Assembly (NCBI GenBank): GCA_030623665.1
Contig: JAUXLO010000092.1
Span: 1 to 7,158 of the forward strand
DNA length: 7,158 bases
Source: Planctomycetota bacterium
GTDB lineage: Bacteria > Planctomycetota > Brocadiia > Brocadiales > Bathyanammoxibiaceae
Reading direction: 5' to 3'
In this document: positions 1 to 5,164 of the stretch, one piece after another
How positions within the stretch are numbered: the first letter of the stretch is position 1
Layout: every line of letters starts with the position of its first letter
Notes under the pieces: generated by a model
Seen by the model: the letters and a program-made list of their open reading frames with translations, nothing else
What the model was told of the DNA's origin: nothing
Database searches by the model: none
Made by a program: the position numbers and the translations under genes

Positions 1-47
1 CAAAGGCCAACAACGCCGGGCTGTTAAAAGAAGGCGTTAAAGTGTAG
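1..47 (+). CDS. 3' end of an unidentified protein gene (partial)
   Basis: An open frame enters from the left edge and runs through positions 3-44 to a TAG stop at 45-47. The last residues read KANNAGLLKEGVKV. The stop codon lies inside the first palindromic repeat, a common arrangement where such repeats sit directly after genes. Fourteen residues are too few to name a family, and I do not recognise them. It could also be a chance open frame, since the window gives no upstream context. In B. subtilis the gene before the SRP RNA is tadA, but nothing in this tail supports that identity here. Confidence 0.4.
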   Translation, partial: KANNAGLLKEGVKV

Positions 48-134
48 CGTGGGAGCTTGCTCCCACGTCAAAACGTGCCAGCTAGCTGGCACGCTACATT
101 ATCGCGTATAAGCAGAGTAAACTCTGCCGCTACA
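43..134. repeat. Cluster of three short palindromic (REP-like) hairpin units
   Basis: Three 16-nt palindromes, each with 7-nt arms and a 2-nt centre, lie at 50-65 (TGGGAGC TT GCTCCCA), 76-91 (TGCCAGC TA GCTGGCA) and 112-127 (GCAGAGT AA ACTCTGC). The first is preceded by TGTAGCG (43-49). The second and third are followed by the complement CGCTACA (92-98 and 128-134). The first two units therefore form a larger inverted repeat, with outer arms 43-51 and 90-98. Stem sequences differ while pairing and the flank are kept, as in REP/RAYT-type or other dispersed palindromic elements. No transposase is visible. The hairpins directly follow a stop codon and could also slow transcription or protect an mRNA 3' end, but none is followed by a T run. 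Confidence 0.75.
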
Positions 135-164
135 ATTTTGCTGTAACAAAGGGTTGTTGTGGCT

Positions 165-180
165 GCCCGATTTATCGGGC
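165..180. repeat. Fourth 16-nt palindrome (GCCCGAT TT ATCGGGC)
   Basis: A perfect palindrome with 7-nt arms and a TT centre, the same geometry as the three upstream units but without a clear CGCTACA flank. It is followed by GATTTGTT, a poor T tract, so a factor-independent terminator is possible but weakly supported. It more likely belongs to the same family of short palindromic repeats. Confidence 0.55.
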
Positions 181-225
181 GATTTGTTAGCGTAAAAGAT
201 GCTTTAAGAAATTTAAACGGCTACA

Positions 226-315
226 GGAGAGGTGTCCGAGCGGCCGAAGGAGCACGCTTGGAAAGCGTGTAGGCGGGCAACTGCCTCGTGGGTTCGAATC
301 CCACCCTCTCCGCCA
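226..315 (+). tRNA. tRNA-Ser (anticodon GGA), CCA encoded
   Basis: This gene makes the serine tRNA that reads UCC and UCU. The acceptor stem pairs GGAGAGG (226-232) with CCTCTCC (305-311), followed by discriminator G312 and an encoded CCA (313-315). The anticodon stem CACGC/GCGTG (253-257, 265-269) closes the loop TTGGAAA, with anticodon GGA at 260-262. The long class II variable arm at about 270-287 pairs AGGC with GCCT, as expected for serine tRNA. The T arm is GTGGG TTCGAAT CCCAC (288-304). Length and all arms are intact. Position 219-225, directly before the 5' end, reads GGCTACA, close to the repeat flank CGCTACA. In B. subtilis a tRNA-Ser gene also lies near the SRP RNA and dnaX. I could not find a convincing promoter for it. 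Confidence 0.97.
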
Positions 316-363
316 TGCGGACGGCGCAAGCGGACAAGGTAGTAGAAGGCGTAATAAGCCGAT

Positions 364-433
364 GTCATTCTGAGGGAGTAAAGCGACCGAAGAATCTCTG
401 GAGAGATAGATTCTTCGCTTCGCTCAGAATGAC
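364..433. repeat. 70-bp imperfect inverted repeat (GTCATTCTGAG family)
   Basis: The outer arms GTCATTCTGAG (364-374) and CTCAGAATGAC (423-433) are exact complements. So are the inner arms GAAGAATCT (389-397) and AGATTCTTC (408-416). Between them the left side carries an extra segment (375-388) facing a short one (417-422), giving an asymmetric bulge. Sequences of this type (GTCATTCTGAG...GAAGAATCT) are familiar as dispersed non-coding repeats in many bacterial genomes, especially uncultured lineages. No coding gene is needed to explain this stretch. It sits just after the tRNA and could shape the 3' end of its transcript, although no T run follows directly. Confidence 0.7.
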
Positions 434-466
434 GCCAGATACTGGGAAAAGTTTTAGAAGAATTTT

Positions 467-496
467 TTAACAGAAATAGAAACGCGGCGGTAGATG
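467..496 (+). promoter_or_regulatory. Possible sigma-70-type promoter for the SRP RNA-dnaX unit
   Basis: TTAACA (467-472) matches the -35 consensus at five of six positions. It is followed after 18 nt by TAGATG (491-496), a poor -10 box. An A/T-rich stretch surrounds the -35 element. Transcription would begin around 503-505, a few bases before the closing helix of the SRP RNA, which is the right place. The weak -10 keeps confidence low. Confidence 0.25.
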
Positions 497-511
497 TGAG
501 CCAAGAAATTT

Positions 512-781
512 GGCCGTGCTAGACGGGGAGTTAGCGGTTCCTTGTTACCTGAAATCCGCTTATGCAGGGTCGATCGCTTTTTTGAGGTCATCCGGACCCC
601 CGGTTGCATCTCTGTAAGCGGCGTTGAAGGTTGGGTCTCATGCAATAAGGCAGTGTGAATCTGGTCAGAGGCGGAAGCCAGCAGCCATAAGCATCTGTAC
701 TTATGTGCCGTGGGGTTGCCTGGCCCGAGCTGGCTGCAGGCGTGTGCTGAGGGAAAGGGGATCGAGGAAAGGTGCACGGCC
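512..781 (+). ncRNA. ffs: SRP RNA, long bacterial type with Alu domain
   Basis: This RNA is the scaffold of the signal recognition particle. It binds Ffh and directs ribosomes making membrane and secreted proteins to the membrane. The termini pair exactly, GGCCGTGC (512-519) with GCACGGCC (774-781). The 5' part (about 520-595) closely follows, from memory, the Alu domain of B. subtilis scRNA: GGGGAG, TAGCGGT, ACCTG, AATCCGCT, GCAGGG and GAGGT occur in that order. The Ffh-binding helix 8 is clear, with GGTCAG (663-668), a GGAA tetraloop (673-676) closed by GGC/GCC, and AGCAGCC (680-686). TTATGTGCCG and GGGTTGCCTGG follow, as in known SRP RNAs. The span of about 270 nt matches the long class and far exceeds the roughly 115-nt E. 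coli 4.5S RNA. No terminator separates it from dnaX, so it is probably cut from a shared transcript. Mature ends may differ by a few bases. Confidence 0.95.
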
Positions 782-800
782 AGTTATTTAAGGAAAGGTT

Positions 801-2498
801 ATGACGTACACCGTATTTGCAAGAAAGTACAGGCCGCAGGGCTTCGAAGAGATGGTGGGGCAGGACTCAATCGTCACCACCCTGAAGAACGCCCTGAAGC
901 AGGGGCGGGTGGCCCATGCCTATCTGTTCACGGGGCCGAGGGGCGTCGGCAAGACCTCTCTGGCCAGGATACTGGCCAAGGCGCTTAACTGCCAGAAAGG
1001 GCCGACCGAGAAACCGTGTAACAAGTGCGACATCTGCCAGTCGATCTCAGAGGGCAGGGATATGGACGTCCTGGAGATAGACGGCGCCTCCAACAGGGGT
1101 ATTGACGAGGTGAGGACGATACGGGGCAACGTCAAGTACCTGCCCAGCCGCTCCAGATTCAAGATATACATAATAGACGAGGTCCACATGCTGACGCGCG
1201 AGGCCTTTAACGCCCTGCTGAAGACCCTTGAGGAGCCCCCTTCTCACGTAAAGTTCTTCTTTGCCACCACCGCCCCGAGTAAGCTCCCGGAGACGGTTCA
1301 ATCCCGCTGTCAGCGTTTTGATCTGAGGAACGTCTTGACAGCCGACATAGTGAAACGCCTGGTGCAGATTGCCAAGAAGGAGGGACTGGACATAGAAGAA
1401 CAGGCGCTTAAGGCCATTGCCAGGCACTCCAAGGGCGGACTGAGGGATGCACAGTCACTGCTGGACCAGCTGGGGTCATTCTCCGAGGGCAAGATAACCC
1501 TTGGAGACGTACAGGGCCTGCTCGGTACAGTAAGCGAAGAGAAGATAGAGACACTGGTGGATAGTTTAATAACTAAGGATGCCCCCGGGGCACTAAGGAT
1601 TGTGCACGGTGTAATGGACGAAGGCAGGGACCTTGGCGTCTTTGTTGACCAATTAGTATGGTATCTGAGAGATCTGCTGGTGGTCTCTACCTGCGGCTAC
1701 AATGCCGACCTGCTGGAAAACCCCTGGCGGGGGGCGGAACTATTAGAGCGACAGGCTAAGGACCTCACGGGAGATACCTTGATGTACATGATTCAGACCA
1801 TTGCCGGGATAAAGAAGAGGGTGTCGGATGACCTCCAGGAGAGGGTTTTCCTGGAGATGGCGGTGGTGAGACTGGCAGGGATGGAAAACCTGGAGCCCCT
1901 GGAGAACATCCTCTACAGGCTTGAGGAGCTTGAGAAGAGTATCTCCCGCAGTACGGCTGGTTCTGCCGGTGCGGTGGCCCCTGTAAAACCCTCTGGTGAT
2001 GAACACAAGAATTCTGACGTGAAATCAGGTGTACAGGAAGCGGCCGCGACGACCCGCCGGGCCGCCCCTGCAAAAGCGGCAAAAGGAGAGACAAAGGGGG
2101 AGTCTTCACGGGACGTCCACGATGTAAAGGCGGTGTGGGACGGTGTTATGAAGCACTTCCATAGCACCAGGCCTTCCCTGTGGCCGCTGCTGAGAGAGGG
2201 CCGGTTGACCGGGCTTGGAGGTGGAGAGGCGGTGATAGCCTTCCCAACGGGTCGCCCATTTTCCAAGAAATCCCTGGAGGGGAACGCCCAGGAGGTAGGA
2301 TTGATAGAGGATTGTCTGGAAGATTTAACCGGAAAGAGGTTACGCATTAAGGTAGTGCTTTCTGAGGACGTTCCCGTCGTAATGCAGAAGGGCGGGCCTG
2401 AACCGAACGCAACGGCTGATGAATCTCCCGTGGAGTCACTGGACAAATCAAAGATAGAAAAGATCGCATCATTTTTTGAAGGGGAAATCCTTAAATAA
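801..2498 (+). CDS. dnaX: DNA polymerase III subunit gamma/tau
   Basis: DnaX is the motor of the clamp loader that places the sliding clamp on primed DNA and ties polymerase cores to the replisome. The AAA+ module is complete: Walker A GPRGVGKTS (45-53), four zinc cysteines (64, 73, 76, 79), Walker B IIDEVHML (124-131), sensor 1 FFFATTAPSKLP (152-163) and the SRC motif (168-170). Domain III runs to about residue 370. An Ala/Lys/Ser-rich linker follows (about 380-438), then a tau-type C-terminal region (about 440-530) and a tail KIEKIASFFEGEILK. At 565 aa it is close to the B. subtilis protein. The ATG is preceded by AGGAAAGG (791-798), and the N-terminus YTVFARKYRPQGFEE is typical of the family. 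No A-AAA-AAG-type slippery heptamer is visible, so a shorter gamma form made by E. coli-type frameshifting is not supported. It lies 19 nt after the SRP RNA and 15 nt before ybaB. Confidence 0.98.
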   Translation: MTYTVFARKYRPQGFEEMVGQDSIVTTLKNALKQGRVAHAYLFTGPRGVGKTSLARILAKALNCQKGPTEKPCNKCDICQSISEGRDMDVLEIDGASNRGIDEVRTIRGNVKYLPSRSRFKIYIIDEVHMLTREAFNALLKTLEEPPSHVKFFFATTAPSKLPETVQSRCQRFDLRNVLTADIVKRLVQIAKKEGLDIEEQALKAIARHSKGGLRDAQSLLDQLGSFSEGKITLGDVQGLLGTVSEEKIETLVDSLITKDAPGALRIVHGVMDEGRDLGVFVDQLVWYLRDLLVVSTCGYNADLLENPWRGAELLERQAKDLTGDTLMYMIQTIAGIKKRVSDDLQERVFLEMAVVRLAGMENLEPLENILYRLEELEKSISRSTAGSAGAVAPVKPSGDEHKNSDVKSGVQEAAATTRRAAPAKAAKGETKGESSRDVHDVKAVWDGVMKHFHSTRPSLWPLLREGRLTGLGGGEAVIAFPTGRPFSKKSLEGNAQEVGLIEDCLEDLTGKRLRIKVVLSEDVPVVMQKGGPEPNATADESPVESLDKSKIEKIASFFEGEILK

Positions 2499-2513
2499 AG
2501 AGGGGGGTGTTAG

Positions 2514-2870
2514 ATGAAGGGTTTTGGCAACTTTGCGGAGATAATGAAGGAGGCCCAGAAACAGGCCCAAAAGATGCATAAAAAGATGGAGGAGATGCAA
2601 CACGAACTTAAGGAGCGTGTGGTGGAGGCAAGCTCCGGCGGTGGTATGGTTACGGCTAAGATGAACGGGCGCCAGGCGCTTTTGGCGGTAAAGATAGATC
2701 CCGAGGTAGTAGACCCCAAGGATGTGGAGATGCTTGAGGACCTTGTGGTGGCTGCGGTGAACCAGGCCACAAAGAAGTCCCAGGAATTATACGAGCAGGA
2801 GATGGCAAAGCTCACCGGGGGATTAAATATACCCGGCCTCCCGGGGGGGTTGCCTTTTGGCAAGACTTAG
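2514..2870 (+). CDS. ybaB: YbaB/EbfC family nucleoid-associated protein
   Basis: A small dimeric DNA-binding protein of the YbaB/EbfC family, which binds DNA along the nucleoid and is nearly always encoded between dnaX and recR. The 118-residue product has a charged N-terminal helix rich in Lys, Glu and Gln (about 6-37, likely coiled coil). The family core follows: SSGGGMVTAKMNG (about 40-52), then VKIDPEVVDPKDVEMLEDL (about 59-77). A second helix VAAVNQATKKSQELYEQEM and a Gly/Pro/Leu-rich tail (NIPGLPGGLPFG) end it. Length is at the usual upper range. A purine-rich ribosome site AGAGGGGGG (2499-2507) lies 6 nt before the ATG and 15 nt separate it from the dnaX stop, so it is co-transcribed with dnaX. 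A role in recombinational repair is only suggested by the neighbourhood. Confidence 0.95.
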   Translation: MKGFGNFAEIMKEAQKQAQKMHKKMEEMQHELKERVVEASSGGGMVTAKMNGRQALLAVKIDPEVVDPKDVEMLEDLVVAAVNQATKKSQELYEQEMAKLTGGLNIPGLPGGLPFGKT

Positions 2871-2910
2871 CCCGTACGGTGATACGCCACTGGTTGAGCC
2901 CATGCACAAA

Positions 2911-2937
2911 TAGACACAACGTCTGACAAGATATAGA
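2911..2937 (+). promoter_or_regulatory. Weak candidate promoter before recR
   Basis: The 92-nt gap between ybaB and recR contains TAGACA (2911-2916, five of six -35 matches) and TATAGA (2932-2937, four of six -10 matches), separated by only 15 nt. The short spacing makes this marginal. Read-through from the dnaX-ybaB transcript is an equally good explanation for recR expression. Confidence 0.2.
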
Positions 2938-2962
2938 AAAGGGGTTTTATTCAAGAGGATTT

Positions 2963-3586
2963 TTGAGGCAGACAATATTGAACACCTATCCGCAACATAT
3001 GGAGAAACTAATAAAAGAGCTGGCAAAGATGCCTGGCATAGGGCGAAAAACGGCTGAAAGACTGGCTTATTATATACTCAGGCTCCCCGCACAAGAGGCC
3101 AGAGAGCTCTCAAGCGCTATAGAGGAGCTTAAAAAGAACGGCAGGAATTGTCTCAGGTGTTTCGGTATCGCAGTAGATGAAATCTGCCATATATGCGCAG
3201 ACCCCAAGCGTGATAACACCGTAATATGCGTGGTGGAGGAACACAAGGACCTCTTTAGCATAGAAAGGACCGGCCACTACAAGGGGGTTTATCACGTGTT
3301 GCTAGGGCATATCTCCCCGCTGGATAACGTACACCCTGAAGACCTTACCATAGAAAGGCTCATAGAAAGGACCAAGAACGGTACGGTGAAGGAGGTAATT
3401 CTGGCCACCAATCTCAACGTAGAGGGAGATACCACCGCCTCGTATATCCAAAAGAGGCTGTCTGCACTGGGCCGGCGGGACATAAAAATTACCCGTCCGG
3501 CCAGGGGCATACCTCAGGGAAGCTATCTTGAGTACCTGTCCGGCGCTGTGCTGGCAAATGCCATTGATGCAAGAACGACCTTTTAG
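2963..3586 (+). CDS. recR: Recombination mediator protein RecR
   Basis: RecR works with RecO and RecF to load RecA on single-stranded gaps coated with SSB. The product (207 aa from this start) shows the complete layout. A helix-hairpin-helix contains MPGIGRKTAERLAYYIL (23-39). A four-cysteine zinc finger uses C63, C66, C75 and C78. A Toprim domain begins TVICVVEEHKDLFSIERTG (86-104) and continues with GHISPLDNVHPEDL and ATNLNVEGDTTA. The C-terminus has RPARGIPQGSYLEYLSGAVLANA, typical of the family. VEEHKD has His where Pro, Ser or Ala is usual. The start is uncertain. TTG at 2963 has GAGG (2955-2958) only 4 nt upstream. TTG at 2978 has GAGG (2965-2968) 9 nt upstream and gives an N-terminus (NTYPQHMEKL) more like B. 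subtilis RecR. ATG at 2999 would cut into the usual N-terminus. Confidence 0.96.
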   Translation: MRQTILNTYPQHMEKLIKELAKMPGIGRKTAERLAYYILRLPAQEARELSSAIEELKKNGRNCLRCFGIAVDEICHICADPKRDNTVICVVEEHKDLFSIERTGHYKGVYHVLLGHISPLDNVHPEDLTIERLIERTKNGTVKEVILATNLNVEGDTTASYIQKRLSALGRRDIKITRPARGIPQGSYLEYLSGAVLANAIDARTTF

Positions 3587-3599
3587 CGAGTAACGTGAT

Positions 3600-5012
3600 A
3601 TGAAGTTAGAAATGGTACCACGAGTGCAGCTTCAATTGAAGATGAAGCTGGCGCCGCAGATAATCCAATCCATAGAGATACTCCAGCTTCCCCTTTTAGC
3701 CCTGCTTGAACACGTGCAGACGGAGATGGAGGAAAACCCTGTACTTGAGGAAGTGGCAGTTGTGGATACCGAGGCTGAGGATAATACCACCAACGGCGAG
3801 GAGGAGAGTGTAGAGGAAGAGCGCGTTGAAGTACTGCCCGAGGAGTGGCAAGGGAGCACCCGGCTAAGGAGCGCGGCCATGAGGCGGGAAGAAAGCGATA
3901 AGAAGCAGCAGGCGCTGGAAAACACCGCGGCCAAGCCCATATCTTTCCACGAGTTTCTCCTGGGACAACTCTCTCTTATGGATGTGCCCGGATCATTACG
4001 GGCGGCCTGTGAACACATAGTATACAACCTGGACGATAACGGCTACCTTTCCTCACCATTGGAGGACGTCATAAAGGGTCTCGACAGGCCCATTACCATA
4101 GAAGATGCGAGAGAGGCCCTGCATCTGGTGCAGTCAATGGAACCTCCGGGCGTGGGGGCCAGGAGTCTGGAGGAGTGTCTCTTGCTCCAGCTGGACAAGA
4201 AATACGAGGAGCACGAACTGGCCAGGGAGTTGATTCTCCACTACCTCAAGGATATCGAGGCGAAGAAGTACCCCCAGATAGCCAAGAAGACGGGCAGGAG
4301 TCTGGAGACCATAAAGAAGGTTGTTGAGCACATCTGCAATCTGAACCCAAAGCCGGGGGCGCTGTTCTCCTCTGAACCGATAGCATACGTGGTGCCGGAC
4401 GTCAGGGTCGAGTATATCGACGGCCGGTATGAGGTTACCCTTAACGAGGACTACACCCTGCCGAACCTCTCCATCAACGCTGCCTACAGAACGTATCTCA
4501 GCCAGCGCACCGCAGACGCCCAGACCAGACAATATATAAAGAAGAAGATTGAATCGGCCAGGTGGTTGTTGGACGCCATAGAACAGAGAAGGGCCACGCT
4601 CTACAGGGTGGCAACCACCCTTGTAGAGTTGCAAAAAGATTTCTTTGAGGAGGGCGTCTCCAGTCTTAAGCCACTAAAGATGCAGGACCTGGCAGACCGT
4701 CTGAGCATTCACGTATCCACCGTAAGCCGTGCCTTGGCGCAAAAGTACATGCAGACGCCCAGAGGCATATTCGAGATGAAGTTCTTCTTTACGGGCGGTT
4801 TCAGCAGCGGGGATGGCAACATGGAATCATGGGTGGCCACCAGACAGAGGCTGAAAGAGATAATAGACGATGAGGACAAGATACATCCCCTGAGCGATGA
4901 AGAAATAGTCACCGCCCTCAAGTCCAATGGCGTGGACGTGGCACGGCGCACCGTGACCAAGTACAGAAAGCTTATGAAGATCCCCTCCTCCAGACGGAGA
5001 CGACAGTACTGA
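3600..5012 (+). CDS. rpoN: RNA polymerase sigma-54 factor
   Basis: RpoN directs RNA polymerase to -24/-12 promoters and needs an AAA+ enhancer-binding activator to open DNA. The 470-residue product (E. coli RpoN is 477) has all parts. Region I (about 9-51) contains QLQLKMKLAPQIIQSIEILQ and ENPVLEE. An acidic region II rich in Glu and Asp follows (about 51-85). The core-binding region follows (about 113-340) with LDDNGYLSSPLEDV, MEPPGVGARSLEECLLLQL and NLNPKPG. The -12-recognising helix-turn-helix (about 358-390) includes LSIHVSTVSRALAQKYMQTPRG, and the RpoN box ARRTVTKYR is at 448-456. The ending SSRRRRQY and the region I wording resemble planctomycete RpoN as I remember it. The gene starts 13 nt after recR with no good Shine-Dalgarno sequence, so translation probably depends on recR read-through. 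It lacks the lptB/hpf/ptsN neighbours usual in proteobacteria. Confidence 0.97.
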   Translation: MKLEMVPRVQLQLKMKLAPQIIQSIEILQLPLLALLEHVQTEMEENPVLEEVAVVDTEAEDNTTNGEEESVEEERVEVLPEEWQGSTRLRSAAMRREESDKKQQALENTAAKPISFHEFLLGQLSLMDVPGSLRAACEHIVYNLDDNGYLSSPLEDVIKGLDRPITIEDAREALHLVQSMEPPGVGARSLEECLLLQLDKKYEEHELARELILHYLKDIEAKKYPQIAKKTGRSLETIKKVVEHICNLNPKPGALFSSEPIAYVVPDVRVEYIDGRYEVTLNEDYTLPNLSINAAYRTYLSQRTADAQTRQYIKKKIESARWLLDAIEQRRATLYRVATTLVELQKDFFEEGVSSLKPLKMQDLADRLSIHVSTVSRALAQKYMQTPRGIFEMKFFFTGGFSSGDGNMESWVATRQRLKEIIDDEDKIHPLSDEEIVTALKSNGVDVARRTVTKYRKLMKIPSSRRRRQY

Positions 5013-5090
5013 GACCAAACACCTCACCAGCTCATAGACGGACAGCATAGCACCACACCAAAGCATACCTCCAGCCTCAAATACAGCCAT

Positions 5091-5119
5091 TTGTAAGGCG
5101 TAAGAGGCTGCCCTATAAA
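5091..5119 (+). promoter_or_regulatory. Alternative upstream promoter in the rpoN-deacylase gap
   Basis: TTGTAA (5091-5096) and TATAAA (5114-5119) are separated by 17 nt and match the sigma-70 consensus at four and five of six positions. Transcription would start near 5126 and give a leader of about 40 nt for the deacylase gene. It overlaps an inverted repeat, CAGCCTC (5072-5078) and GAGGCTG (5104-5110), that has a long loop and no T run. This promoter competes with, or may act with, the stronger match just downstream. Confidence 0.35.
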
Positions 5120-5126
5120 CCCGCCC

Positions 5127-5154
5127 TTGAACACCGGTCAATAAAACCTATAAT
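5127..5154 (+). promoter_or_regulatory. Sigma-70-type promoter for the deacylase gene
   Basis: TTGAAC (5127-5132) lies 16 nt before a perfect TATAAT (5149-5154). The predicted start point is around 5161, only about 4 nt before the GTG start codon at 5165, so the transcript would be leaderless or nearly so. It lies in the only large gap between coding genes after recR and marks a likely break between the dnaX-rpoN block and the deacylase-C26 hydrolase pair. Confidence 0.6.
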
Positions 5155-5164
5155 CTAAAGAGTT

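Noticed and set aside
43..180. CRISPR array
   Set aside because: The palindromes differ in sequence and spacing (centres 26, 36 and 53 nt apart), and there is no constant direct repeat with uniform spacers.
165..188. Hairpin as a factor-independent terminator for the upstream gene
   Set aside because: The 7-bp stem is followed by GATTTGTT, not a T run, and the geometry matches the neighbouring repeat units better.
181..225. Promoter for tRNA-Ser
   Set aside because: TTGTTA (184-189) and the TTTAAG or TTTAAA boxes (203-208, 212-217) give spacings of 13 or 22 nt, neither suitable, so no promoter is called.
288..470. Open reading frame covering the tRNA 3' half and the inverted repeat
   Set aside because: It begins inside the tRNA gene and its codons span the dispersed repeat, so the open frame is incidental.
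454..988. Open frames on both strands across the SRP RNA (454-777 minus, 710-988 plus)
   Set aside because: The region is explained by a structured RNA with recognisable motifs, and the plus-strand frame continues out of frame into dnaX. Neither resembles a known protein.
2070..2100. A-rich stretch in the dnaX linker as a programmed frameshift site for making gamma
   Set aside because: The runs read GCA AAA GCG and GCA AAA GGA in frame. They do not form an X-XXY-YYZ slippery heptamer such as A-AAA-AAG, and the T run at 2472-2477 is too close to the gene end to matter.
5072..5110. Inverted repeat CAGCCTC/GAGGCTG after rpoN as a terminator
   Set aside because: The loop is 25 nt and the 3' arm is followed by CCCTATAAAC with no T tract, so a terminator is not supported.
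4827..5141. Minus-strand open frame running from rpoN into the intergenic gap
   Set aside because: Most of it is antisense to the conserved RpoN C-terminus, it has no recognisable motifs, and the plus-strand gene explains the sequence.
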